DNA of 40,043 nucleotides from an uncultured Pelagibacteraceae bacterium (lineage in GTDB: Bacteria > Pseudomonadota > Alphaproteobacteria > Pelagibacterales > Pelagibacteraceae), in contig CACODU010000005.1 in the NCBI GenBank assembly GCA_902626045.1, positions 1 to 40,043 of the forward strand, in the 5' to 3' direction. Below the pieces are notes generated by a model, which ran no database searches, had not been told where the DNA came from, and worked only from the letters and a program-made list of their open reading frames with translations. The stretch's first letter is position 1; each line of letters starts with the position of its first letter. This document shows positions 7,996 through 15,865 of this stretch, one piece after another. Both the position numbers and the translations under genes were made by a program.

Positions 7996-9029
7996 TGCAA
8001 GCAACAACTAATATAATTGACAAAAATTGGAAAGCACTTATTAAACCAAATAAGTTAGATATTTCTAGCAATGAAGACAAGACCATAGCTAAAGTGGTTG
8101 CTGAACCGTTAGAAAAAGGTTTTGGTCAAACTATAGGAAATTCTTTAAGAAGAATATTATTATCATCTATTCAAGGTGCAGCAGTTACAGCAATTCAAAT
8201 TGATGGAGTTTTGCATGAATTTTCTTCAATAAAAGGGGTAAGCGAAGATGTTACAGATATTGTTTTAAATGTCAAAAATTTAGCAATCAAATCATCTACC
8301 TCGAGTCCAAAAAAAATTATTTTAGATATTAAGGGACCAAAAGAAGTTAAAGCTAAAGATATTACATTGGTGCCAGAAATAGAGATACTAAACCCCGAAC
8401 AAACGATATGTAATCTTGATGAAAAAACTCATTTTCATATGGAGTTAATGGTTAGCACTGGAAAAGGTTACGTACCAGCACCAAAAAACAAGTCAGATGA
8501 AAGTCCCCTTGGTTTAATTTCAATAGACTCTTTATTTAGTCCAGTTAAAAAAGTTTCTTTTTCAGTTGAAAATACAAGAGCAGGTAGTGCCTTAGATTAT
8601 GACAAACTACTTATGACTGTTGAAACGAATGGAACTGTAGACGCTGAGGATGCGATTGCCTATTCAGCCAGAATTTTTCAAGATCAACTTTCAATGTTTG
8701 TAAATTTTGAGGATCCTCAAGAGGTTGTAAAAGAAGTAAAATCCTCAGAACCTGAATTTAATAGAAATTTACTTAAAAGAGTTGAGGAGCTTGAACTTTC
8801 TGTTAGATCAATGAACTGTTTAAAAAACGACAATATAATTTATATAGGTGACTTGGTACAAAAAACAGAGCCTGAAATGTTAAGAACTCCAAACTTTGGA
8901 AGAAAATCACTAAATGAAATTAAAGAAGTGCTAAATACCATGTCATTATATTTAGGAATGGAAATACCAAATTGGCCACCAGATAATATTGCTGAACTTT
9001 CAAAAAAATTAGAAGAAAACAATTACTAA
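7995..9029 (+). CDS. rpoA: DNA-directed RNA polymerase subunit alpha
   Basis: Alpha dimerises to nucleate RNA polymerase and contacts activators and UP elements. The N-terminal domain shows [19 protein letters not shown] around residues 35 to 55, the dimer interface. The C-terminal domain lies near residue 250 onward, with [16 protein letters not shown] and [16 protein letters not shown] (helix-hairpin-helix DNA contact). The length of 344 residues is typical for Alphaproteobacteria. It is coupled to rpsK and rplQ by one-base overlaps at each end. Confidence 0.98.
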   Translation: MQATTNIIDKNWKALIKPNKLDISSNEDKTIAKVVAEPLEKGFGQTIGNSLRRILLSSIQGAAVTAIQIDGVLHEFSSIKGVSEDVTDIVLNVKNLAIKSSTSSPKKIILDIKGPKEVKAKDITLVPEIEILNPEQTICNLDEKTHFHMELMVSTGKGYVPAPKNKSDESPLGLISIDSLFSPVKKVSFSVENTRAGSALDYDKLLMTVETNGTVDAEDAIAYSARIFQDQLSMFVNFEDPQEVVKEVKSSEPEFNRNLLKRVEELELSVRSMNCLKNDNIIYIGDLVQKTEPEMLRTPNFGRKSLNEIKEVLNTMSLYLGMEIPNWPPDNIAELSKKLEENNY

Positions 9030-9478
9030 TGAGACACGGTATAGGATATAGAAAGCTAAATAAAACCGGAGAACATCGTAAAGCTTTGTTTAAAAACATG
9101 CTTAATTCATTGATAAAGTATGAGCAGATAATTACAACACTACCTAAAGCCAAGGAGTTAAAACCACAGATCGATAAAGTAATTACAATCGGAAAAAAAA
9201 ATATACTTAGTAACAAAAAAAGATTATTTTCTAAATTGCAGGATAAAAAATCTGTAACTAAAGTATTTGATGAATTATCAAAAAGATACAGTTCGAGAAA
9301 AGGTGGTTATTCGAGGGTTTTAAGAGCTGGATTTAGAACAGGTGATGATGCTCCAATGGCCGTTATAGAACTAGTAGATAGAAATCCTGAAGCAAAAAAA
9401 GTAGATAAGCCGAAAAAAATTGAAACAAAAGATAAAAAAAAAACAGCTCAACCAGAGACTAAAGTAGCAAGTAAATAA
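9029..9478 (+). CDS. rplQ: 50S ribosomal protein L17
   Basis: L17 lies near the exit tunnel. The start [20 protein letters not shown] is the family signature, followed by [19 protein letters not shown], a Gly-rich [20 protein letters not shown], and [12 protein letters not shown]. After about residue 120 the protein continues as a Lys-rich tail, common in alphaproteobacterial L17. It ends the ribosomal protein run; only 11 bases separate it from the next gene and no hairpin terminator is visible there. Confidence 0.97.
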   Translation: MRHGIGYRKLNKTGEHRKALFKNMLNSLIKYEQIITTLPKAKELKPQIDKVITIGKKNILSNKKRLFSKLQDKKSVTKVFDELSKRYSSRKGGYSRVLRAGFRTGDDAPMAVIELVDRNPEAKKVDKPKKIETKDKKKTAQPETKVASK

Positions 9479-9489
9479 ATTAAGTTTTC

Positions 9490-10389
9490 ATGCCCAAATC
9501 ATATACTGTAGATGATGATTATAATGATTCACGTCTAGATAAATGGTTTAAAAATAATGTAATTAACTTACCGCACTCTTTATTAGAAAAAATACTTAGA
9601 CAAAATAAAATTAAAGTTAATAAAAAAAAAACTAAATCATCTTATAGACTTCAAACGGGTGATTTAATTGAGATATATGATATTTCTAAGCTTAAACCTG
9701 TAGATAAAAAAGAAAAGATTAAATATTCACCTAAAAAAAAAGAAATCGGCACATATGATGATTATGTAATTGAAGATAATGAAAACTTTATAGTAATTAA
9801 TAAACCAATTGGTATACCAGTTCAATCAGGCACTAAATCATTTAAAAACATTATAGATATAATAAAAAATACAAAATATTTTGAAAATTCAAAACCTTTC
9901 ATTGTACACAGATTAGATAAAGAGACGTCAGGGGTTTTGATAATAGCTAAAAATAGAAAATATGCCCAATTATTTACTTCACTTTTTAGAATCAGGAAAA
10001 TTCATAAAACTTATTTAGCTATAGTGTATGGAAAAGTTGAAAAATCTTTAAAAGTAATGAAAGATGATTTAATCTATTACGAAAATAATAAAAAAATTGT
10101 TCAAAAAGCTATATCAAATCTTAAAATTATTAAATCAAATGATGGTTATTCTTACTTGGAGTTAAATCCTATTACTGGAAGAAAGCATCAATTAAGAAAG
10201 CAATTACTTAAAATTGGATCTCCAATAATAGGAGATGATAAATATTTTTTAAATGACAGGAATAGAATAAAAATTAAAAATCTTATGTTACATGCATATA
10301 AAATTAAGTTTATGATTAACAATATTCAATATAATTTTAAAGCAAAGTATAACGATTTATTCGAAGACTTTCTTAAAAAAAATTTTTAA
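9490..10389 (+). CDS. rluC: RluA-family pseudouridine synthase, probably RluC
   Basis: Enzymes of this family isomerise uridines in 23S rRNA (RluC at three positions in E. coli). An S4-type RNA-binding domain covers about residues 12 to 65 (LPHSLLEKILRQNKIKVN, then QTGDLIEI). The catalytic domain contains FIVHRLDKETSGVLIIAKN, with the nucleophile Asp at 143, and a late block TGRKHQLRKQL followed by IIGDDKY. At 299 residues it fits RluC better than the shorter RluA type, but the exact target uridines cannot be read from sequence. It converges on lipB with a four-base overlap of stop codons. Confidence 0.88.
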   Translation: MPKSYTVDDDYNDSRLDKWFKNNVINLPHSLLEKILRQNKIKVNKKKTKSSYRLQTGDLIEIYDISKLKPVDKKEKIKYSPKKKEIGTYDDYVIEDNENFIVINKPIGIPVQSGTKSFKNIIDIIKNTKYFENSKPFIVHRLDKETSGVLIIAKNRKYAQLFTSLFRIRKIHKTYLAIVYGKVEKSLKVMKDDLIYYENNKKIVQKAISNLKIIKSNDGYSYLELNPITGRKHQLRKQLLKIGSPIIGDDKYFLNDRNRIKIKNLMLHAYKIKFMINNIQYNFKAKYNDLFEDFLKKNF

Positions 10390-10997
10390 ATATTATTAAT
10401 ATTTTTTATAAAAATATTCGCTAAATTACTCTCAAATTTTTTAGGTTTAACTGAAATTAATTTTGTTATTGAAGTCACTTTTTTATTGTTTAAACCGCAT
10501 GGAATAATTTTTAAATATTGATTTAAATTATTTGAGATATTTATTGAACAACCATGATAAGCTATCCATCTCGAAACTCTAATACCTATTGCTGCAATTT
10601 TTTTATCTTTAACCCAAATACCTATATTTTTTCTATCATTTTTGGCTTGAATTTTATAATTTTCCAAAAATTGTATTATGCTTTTTTCTATTGAATTTAT
10701 AAATTTTCTTATATCTTTTTTTCTTTTGTTTAAATCGATGACAAAGTAAACAATTTTTTGCCCTGGGTTGTGCAGTGTTATTTTACCCCCTCTATTTGAT
10801 TTAACTATTTTAATTTTTTTATCTATAATTTCTTTTTTGTTGAAACTTACTCCAGCTGTATAAGTGGTTGGATGTTCTAGGATCCACAATAATTCTCTAT
10901 TTGTGCCATTTTTTACCTCCTCAACTCTTTTATTGAGGTAAAGCATTGCCATTCTATAGGGTATACGTTTTTTGCTTATTTTTATCTCTATACTCAT
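10386..10997 (-). CDS. lipB: octanoyl-[ACP]:protein N-octanoyltransferase
   Basis: LipB moves octanoate from acyl carrier protein to lipoyl domains, the first step of lipoate synthesis. The family motif RGGKITLHNPGQKIVYFVIDL is at about residues 69 to 89. The catalytic Lys is in DKKIAAIGIRVSRWIAYHG (Lys133), and the catalytic Cys is in IIPCG (Cys167). At 203 residues it is near normal length. In the first motif, 'YHGPGQ' of most members appears as LHNPGQ, a mild variation. The 60 bases upstream are shared with the divergent mgtE. Confidence 0.92.
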   Translation of the reverse strand: MSIEIKISKKRIPYRMAMLYLNKRVEEVKNGTNRELLWILEHPTTYTAGVSFNKKEIIDKKIKIVKSNRGGKITLHNPGQKIVYFVIDLNKRKKDIRKFINSIEKSIIQFLENYKIQAKNDRKNIGIWVKDKKIAAIGIRVSRWIAYHGCSINISNNLNQYLKIIPCGLNNKKVTSITKLISVKPKKFESNLANIFIKNINNI

Positions 10998-11057
10998 TTA
11001 ATTTGAATTTTATCATTATATAGACTAATAGTCTCAAAAAAACTTTAAGAGGTATTC

Positions 11058-12437
11058 ATGGCTTTACCAAAATCAAGAGAGGCAAAAAAAGTCAATTTGG
11101 ATTTTAATAAGGAATTTATCAGTACTTTTACTCATAATATTGAGAGTGGAAATGTTGAATTTATCAATCAAACTTTAAAAGATTTGCACGAAGCAGATGT
11201 AGCTAATTTAATTGAAAATTTGAATCCTGATACAAGAAATAAATTAATTGAAATTGAGTCATTTAATATTGATCCAGAAATTTTTATTGAATTAAATGAG
11301 TCAATTCAAAGTGAAGTTTTACAACTACTTTCTATAGAATCTCTTATCAAAATAATAAAAAGATTAGAGTCTGATAATGCTATTAAAATTCTTGAAAACT
11401 TATCAAAAGAAGTAAAAGAAAAAGTATTAGAAAAGCTTCCTCCAAAAGACAAATTTTTACTACAAGAAGGTTTAAGTTACCCCGAGGACTCGGCAGCAAG
11501 AATAATGCAAAGAGAATTTACAGCAGTGCCAAGTGATTGGACTGTGGGACAAACTATAGATTATTTAAGAGAGGATAAAGATTTACCTGAAGAATTCTTG
11601 GAAATTTTTATAGTAGATAATGATTTTAAACCAATTGGAACTGTTCCTTCATCAAGAGTACTTAGAACTTCTAGAGATTTAAAAATGAACTCTATAATGA
11701 AAGAAATGCCAGTTTTAATTTCAGTTAATATGGATAAAGAAGAAGTAGGTCTCACTTTTGAAAATTATAACTTAGTTTCTGCAGGTGTAGTTAATAAAGA
11801 AAATAAGCTAGTTGGTATGATTACAGCCGACGATGTTGTTACAGTTGTTCAAGAGGAAGCTGAGGAAGATGCTTTACGTTTAGCAGGGGTTGGTGATGAA
11901 GAAATCACCGACAGTGTTATGCTTAAAACAAAAAGAAGGTTTAATTGGTTATTATTAAATCTATTTACTGCTTTACTTGCCACTTGGGTTATAAGTTTCT
12001 TTGGAGCTTCAATCGAACAAATGGTAGCTTTAGCTTTTCTCATGCCAATAGTTGCTTCAATGGGGGGAAATGCTGGAATGCAAACTTTAGCAGTTACAAT
12101 ACGAGCAATAGCCACCAAAGAATTATCAAAAAGTAATTTTAATAGAGTAGTTGGTAAAGAATTTTTGATAGGTATTTTAAATGGTATAATTTTTGCAATA
12201 ATAACCGCAATAATAGTTCAATTATGGTTTAAAGAATTAAATCTTTCACTTTTAATTGGTATTTCAATGATCTTAAATATGATTGTTGCGGGATTATTTG
12301 GAATTTTAGTTCCGGTATCATTAAAAAAATTAAATATTGATCCTGCTTTAGCTTCAAGTGTTTTTGTAACAACTATTACAGATGTTATTGGATTTCTCTC
12401 TTTTCTAGGTTTAGGATCTTTTTATTTTTTGAATTAG
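11058..12437 (+). CDS. mgtE: magnesium transporter MgtE
   Basis: MgtE is a Mg2+ channel of the inner membrane whose cytosolic domains close the pore when Mg2+ is plentiful. The N-terminal helical domain covers roughly residues 15 to 130 (DLHEADVANLIENL); two CBS motifs follow (MQREFTAVPSDWTVGQTI; MKEMPVLISVNMDKE); a long connecting helix (EEAEEDALRLAGVGDEE) leads to about five membrane segments from residue 290. The pore signature PIVASMGGNAGMQTLAV is intact. AAGAGG at 11047-11052 supports the ATG at 11058. The upstream gap is too short for an M-box riboswitch. The 3' end overlaps panC by four bases. Confidence 0.95.
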   Translation: MALPKSREAKKVNLDFNKEFISTFTHNIESGNVEFINQTLKDLHEADVANLIENLNPDTRNKLIEIESFNIDPEIFIELNESIQSEVLQLLSIESLIKIIKRLESDNAIKILENLSKEVKEKVLEKLPPKDKFLLQEGLSYPEDSAARIMQREFTAVPSDWTVGQTIDYLREDKDLPEEFLEIFIVDNDFKPIGTVPSSRVLRTSRDLKMNSIMKEMPVLISVNMDKEEVGLTFENYNLVSAGVVNKENKLVGMITADDVVTVVQEEAEEDALRLAGVGDEEITDSVMLKTKRRFNWLLLNLFTALLATWVISFFGASIEQMVALAFLMPIVASMGGNAGMQTLAVTIRAIATKELSKSNFNRVVGKEFLIGILNGIIFAIITAIIVQLWFKELNLSLLIGISMILNMIVAGLFGILVPVSLKKLNIDPALASSVFVTTITDVIGFLSFLGLGSFYFLN

Positions 12438-13249
12438 ATATTGTCAATTAATCTTACTTTTTTAATGTAGTAAGCAAAAAACAAACTATATTTTTTATTT
12501 GGTTTTTTAATTTTTTTAAAATCTTTTGTATTAAAATTTTCTAAATAGTCTATTTTATCTGCACCTAGGTTTATTAAATCTTTTTTTATTCGATTTATCT
12601 TAAATAAACTATAATTTTTTTTTATTTTTTTTTTTAAATTCTTGAGATAATAAAAAATATTAGATGCAATTTTCATTTGACTTTTACTTAGATTTGAATT
12701 TCTCGAGGAGCAAGCTATGCCATTGTTTTCTCTTATAGTTTTGCATTCAATTATTTTAGATTTAATCTTTCTTTTTTCGATGTGTTTTTTAATAAGATAC
12801 AATTGTTGATAATCTTTTTTCCCTAAGAAGATATATTTTGGTTTAATTATTTCTATAAATCTGTTAACTACATTTAGAACACCTTCAAAATGACCTTTTC
12901 TAAATTTACCACATAATTTTTTTGAAGATTTATCTAAGAAAACTTTGTTCTTAGGTCTAAACCCATAAATGTCTTTGAATTTTGGAATATATAAATAATC
13001 AATCTTCAATTTCTTTAGTAGTTTAATGTCCTTTTTTGTATTTCTAGGATAAGATCTAAAATCGCTTTTATTATTGAATTGTTTGGGATTCACAAAAATA
13101 GAGACTAAAGTTTTAAACTTAGATTTTTTAGATTGTTTGATTAATGAGATATGTCCTTTATGTAATCCACCCATTGTAGGTACAAATGATGTCCCTTTAG
13201 TTTTTAAAATCTCTTTCTGAAGGATATGTTTATCTTTAAATATTTTCAT
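12434..13249 (-). CDS. panC: pantothenate synthetase (pantoate--beta-alanine ligase)
   Basis: PanC joins pantoate and beta-alanine with ATP to make pantothenate, the coenzyme A precursor. The nucleotide-binding HIGH-type motif is in FVPTMGGLHKGHISLIKQSK (residues 22 to 41), followed by VSIFVNPKQFNN and the block FLGKKDYQQLYLIKKH. The ending is slightly shorter and more basic than in model enzymes (271 residues against about 280). The usual 'SSRN' near the second ATP contact is present as ACSSRNSNLS. No panB or panD lies nearby. The gene diverges from galU across 38 bases. Confidence 0.92.
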   Translation of the reverse strand: MKIFKDKHILQKEILKTKGTSFVPTMGGLHKGHISLIKQSKKSKFKTLVSIFVNPKQFNNKSDFRSYPRNTKKDIKLLKKLKIDYLYIPKFKDIYGFRPKNKVFLDKSSKKLCGKFRKGHFEGVLNVVNRFIEIIKPKYIFLGKKDYQQLYLIKKHIEKRKIKSKIIECKTIRENNGIACSSRNSNLSKSQMKIASNIFYYLKNLKKKIKKNYSLFKINRIKKDLINLGADKIDYLENFNTKDFKKIKKPNKKYSLFFAYYIKKVRLIDNI

Positions 13250-13287
13250 TTCTATAAAGCAATGATAATAACTATTATAAGAATCAT

Positions 13288-14103
13288 ATGATAAAACAAG
13301 CCATTATTCCATTAGCAGGATTAGGAACTAGAATGCTTCCTTTAACAAGTGTAATGCCAAAAGAGTTAATGCCAATCAATGGTAAACCAAATTTACTATA
13401 TATATTAGAAGAATGTATTGATGCAGGTGTAAAGGAATTTATATTTATAATTTCAAAAAAAAAACTATCAATAAAAAAATATTTTTTTAACGATAATTTC
13501 TATAAAAAAATAATAAAAAAGAAAAAAGATAAAAGACTAATTAAAGAGTACAAAAATATAAAAAGATATCAAAAAATGATTAAATTTGTTTATCAGAATA
13601 AACCGAAAGGTACAGGCGATGCAGTTTTAAGATGCCAAAAATATATAAAAAGCAAATACTTTTTAATGCTTTTACCTGATGACTTAATAATAAGAAATAA
13701 TTGTTCCAAAGAGATGATACGATTACATAAAAAAACTAATGGATCCATAATTGCCACAAAAAAAGTAGAAAGAAAAACAGTATCAAGATGGGGAATTTTA
13801 TCAATTAAAAATAAAAAAAAAAGATATTTTCAAATTAAAGATGTTGTAGAGAAACCTAACATCAAAAAAGCGCCATCAAATTTTGCAATTATTGGGAGAT
13901 ATATATTGCCAAAAAAAATTTTTGTTGAAATTAAAAAATTAAAACCTGGTCAAGGAGGAGAGATACATATTACTGACGCAATTAAAAGTTTAATTAAAAA
14001 GGAAAATAAATTTTACGGAAATATCTTTGCGGGCAAATATTTAGATTGTGGTACTTTAAGTGGATATATTAATTCAGGAATTCAAATATCTAAAGGAAAA
14101 TAA
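13288..14103 (+). CDS. galU: UTP--glucose-1-phosphate uridylyltransferase
   Basis: GalU makes UDP-glucose from UTP and glucose-1-phosphate. The nucleotidyltransferase start is clear: PLAGLGTRMLPLTSVMPKEL with the catalytic Lys. Further on are KPKGTGDAVLRCQKYI and LLPDDLII (metal-binding Asp), then VEKP and NFAIIGRYILPKKIF. At 271 residues it is a little shorter than most GalU (about 290 to 300). It abuts ugd with no gap, so the pair very likely forms one transcript producing UDP-glucuronate. A role for a bacterial thymidylyl analogue is less likely given the UDP-glucose dehydrogenase partner. Confidence 0.92.
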   Translation: MIKQAIIPLAGLGTRMLPLTSVMPKELMPINGKPNLLYILEECIDAGVKEFIFIISKKKLSIKKYFFNDNFYKKIIKKKKDKRLIKEYKNIKRYQKMIKFVYQNKPKGTGDAVLRCQKYIKSKYFLMLLPDDLIIRNNCSKEMIRLHKKTNGSIIATKKVERKTVSRWGILSIKNKKKRYFQIKDVVEKPNIKKAPSNFAIIGRYILPKKIFVEIKKLKPGQGGEIHITDAIKSLIKKENKFYGNIFAGKYLDCGTLSGYINSGIQISKGK

Positions 14104-15408
14104 ATGAAACTATGTATGATAGGAACTGGTTATGTTGGATTAGTAAGCGGGGTCTGTTTTGCTGACATAGGAAACCAGGTTATTTGTGTTGATAAAGATA
14201 AAAACAAAATAGATAAACTTAACTCTGGAATTTCTCCAATCTTTGAGCCAGGATTAGATGAATTAATAAAAAAAAATTTTATAGCTAAACGTCTTTCATT
14301 CACTACAGATATTAATAAAGCTATAAGCATATCAGATTTGATTTTTATATGTGTGGGAACGCCTACAAAAAAAGGGTCAATTCAAGTTGATTTATCTTTT
14401 GTTTATAAGTGCACGAAAGAAATATTGAAATATTCAAAAAGAAAAAAAATTATTGTAACAAAGTCTACTGTACCAGTGGGAACAGGTGATGAGATAGAAA
14501 AAATTGTAAAAAAAAAGAAAAAACTTTTTACAGTAATCTCTAATCCTGAATTTTTACGAGAAGGTGAGGCAATACGAGATTTTAGATACCCCGATAGAAT
14601 TGTAATAGGATCTAACGAAAAAAGAACATTTAAAATCATGAAAAGTCTTTATGCACCATTAATTAACAAGGGCTCAAAATTTTTTACTACTTCAAGAAGA
14701 GGAGCTGAATTAATAAAGTATGCATCAAATGCTTTTTTAGCTACTAAAATTACTTTCATTAATGAACTTGCTAACTTATGTGAAAAGTCTGGAGTAAATA
14801 TTGAGGATATTTCATTAGGTATGGGTTCTGATAGTAGAATAGGTGGTAGGTTTTTACGTGCTGGTCCAGCTTACGGCGGATCTTGTTTTCCAAAGGATAC
14901 TAAAGGTCTTGTTTCAGCTGCAGAGAAATATAAAATAAATTTATCAGTTGTTAAATCAGTAATTAAATCTAATCAAGAAAGAGTAAATTTACTCTCAAAT
15001 AGAATTCACAAAATTTTAGGATCAAATTTAAAAAATAAAAAGATTTCTTTTTTAGGCGTTACATTTAAACCAAACACTGATGATATGAGAGATTCGACGA
15101 GCCTTAAAATGATACCATATCTATGTAAAAAAGGAGCAAAAGTTAATTATTACGATCCCTCTGGAGAAAAAAAAGAATTTAAAAAAATTAAAAACTGCAA
15201 TTACAAAAACAATATAAAATCTAATTGTAATGGGTCGGATTTAGTGGTTCTATTAACCGAATGGGACGAATTCAAATCAATAGATTTTAAAAAGATTGTT
15301 AAAAATAGTAAATTTAAAGTTTACGACCTTAGGAATCTTTATTCTGCTGAAGAAATGAAAAAAAATAAGATCAAATACTACTCTGTTGGTAGACCTAATA
15401 CTAATTAA
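14104..15408 (+). CDS. ugd: UDP-glucose 6-dehydrogenase
   Basis: Ugd oxidises UDP-glucose twice with NAD+ to UDP-glucuronate. The Rossmann motif GTGYVGLVSGVCFADIG is at the N-terminus. Active-site residues are visible: Lys205 and Asn209 in AELIKYASNAFLATK, and the catalytic Cys261 in YGGSCFPKDTKGL. The C-terminal domain has FLGVTFKPNTDDMRDS. At 434 residues it is full length. Product use is not shown in the window; in SAR11 relatives glucuronate goes into glycolipids under phosphate limitation, so that or a surface polysaccharide are candidates (inference). The 3' end overlaps ridA by eight bases. Confidence 0.95.
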   Translation: MKLCMIGTGYVGLVSGVCFADIGNQVICVDKDKNKIDKLNSGISPIFEPGLDELIKKNFIAKRLSFTTDINKAISISDLIFICVGTPTKKGSIQVDLSFVYKCTKEILKYSKRKKIIVTKSTVPVGTGDEIEKIVKKKKKLFTVISNPEFLREGEAIRDFRYPDRIVIGSNEKRTFKIMKSLYAPLINKGSKFFTTSRRGAELIKYASNAFLATKITFINELANLCEKSGVNIEDISLGMGSDSRIGGRFLRAGPAYGGSCFPKDTKGLVSAAEKYKINLSVVKSVIKSNQERVNLLSNRIHKILGSNLKNKKISFLGVTFKPNTDDMRDSTSLKMIPYLCKKGAKVNYYDPSGEKKEFKKIKNCNYKNNIKSNCNGSDLVVLLTEWDEFKSIDFKKIVKNSKFKVYDLRNLYSAEEMKKNKIKYYSVGRPNTN

Positions 15409-15865
15409 GCTCAAAGATTGCATCAACTTCTACTGCAACCCCTAAAGGTAAGCTATTTACACTTACCGCGGCACGTGTGTGTTCACCTTTTTTATCAAAA
15501 ATCTTTGCTATAATATCTGAAGCGCCGTTTATAATTTTTGGTTGATCTTTAAAATCTTCCGTTGAATTAACATAACCTGTTAATTTGACACAAGATTTAA
15601 CATTATCAAAATTTCCTCCACAAGCATTTTTAACATGCGCGATAATACTTAAACCACATCTTTGGGCAGCCTTATAACCTTTCTCTAAATCTAAATCTTT
15701 TCCAATTTTACCTGTTATGAGTTTTGCATTTTCATCAATAGATATTTGACCAGAAATATATAATAGTTTTCCAATAATCTTTGTAGCAACATAAGATCCT
15801 ACTGGAGCTTTTGGTTCAGGTAATTTTATATTTAAACTTTTTATTTTGTTTTCAATATCGCTCAT
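15401..15865 (-). CDS. RidA / YjgF-family enamine/imine deaminase
   Basis: RidA proteins hydrolyse reactive enamines released by PLP enzymes such as threonine dehydratase. The 154-residue protein has the family fold signals: GKLLYISGQISIDE early, VKLTGYVNSTEDF in the middle, and THTR-like HTRAAVSVNSLPLGVAVEVDAI at the end, which includes the substrate-carboxylate-binding Arg. It is longer than classical RidA (about 128) and resembles the longer YjgH/YjgF-like subgroup, so the substrate may differ. The start overlaps the topA stop by four bases, so it is the last gene of the topA transcript. Confidence 0.85.
   Translation of the reverse strand: MSDIENKIKSLNIKLPEPKAPVGSYVATKIIGKLLYISGQISIDENAKLITGKIGKDLDLEKGYKAAQRCGLSIIAHVKNACGGNFDNVKSCVKLTGYVNSTEDFKDQPKIINGASDIIAKIFDKKGEHTRAAVSVNSLPLGVAVEVDAIFELN

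Noticed and set aside
11022-11034. Palindrome AGACTAATAGTCT between lipB and mgtE
   Set aside because: Only five bases per arm in AT-rich DNA; too weak to claim as an operator, though it lies in the divergent promoter region.
10998-11057. M-box magnesium riboswitch before mgtE
   Set aside because: The gap is only 60 bases, far shorter than an M-box, and the conserved M-box blocks are not seen.
13267-13285. Overlapping -10-like boxes (TATAAT on minus, TATTAT on plus) between panC and galU
   Set aside because: Neither has a matching -35 box at proper distance; TA-rich text is expected by composition.
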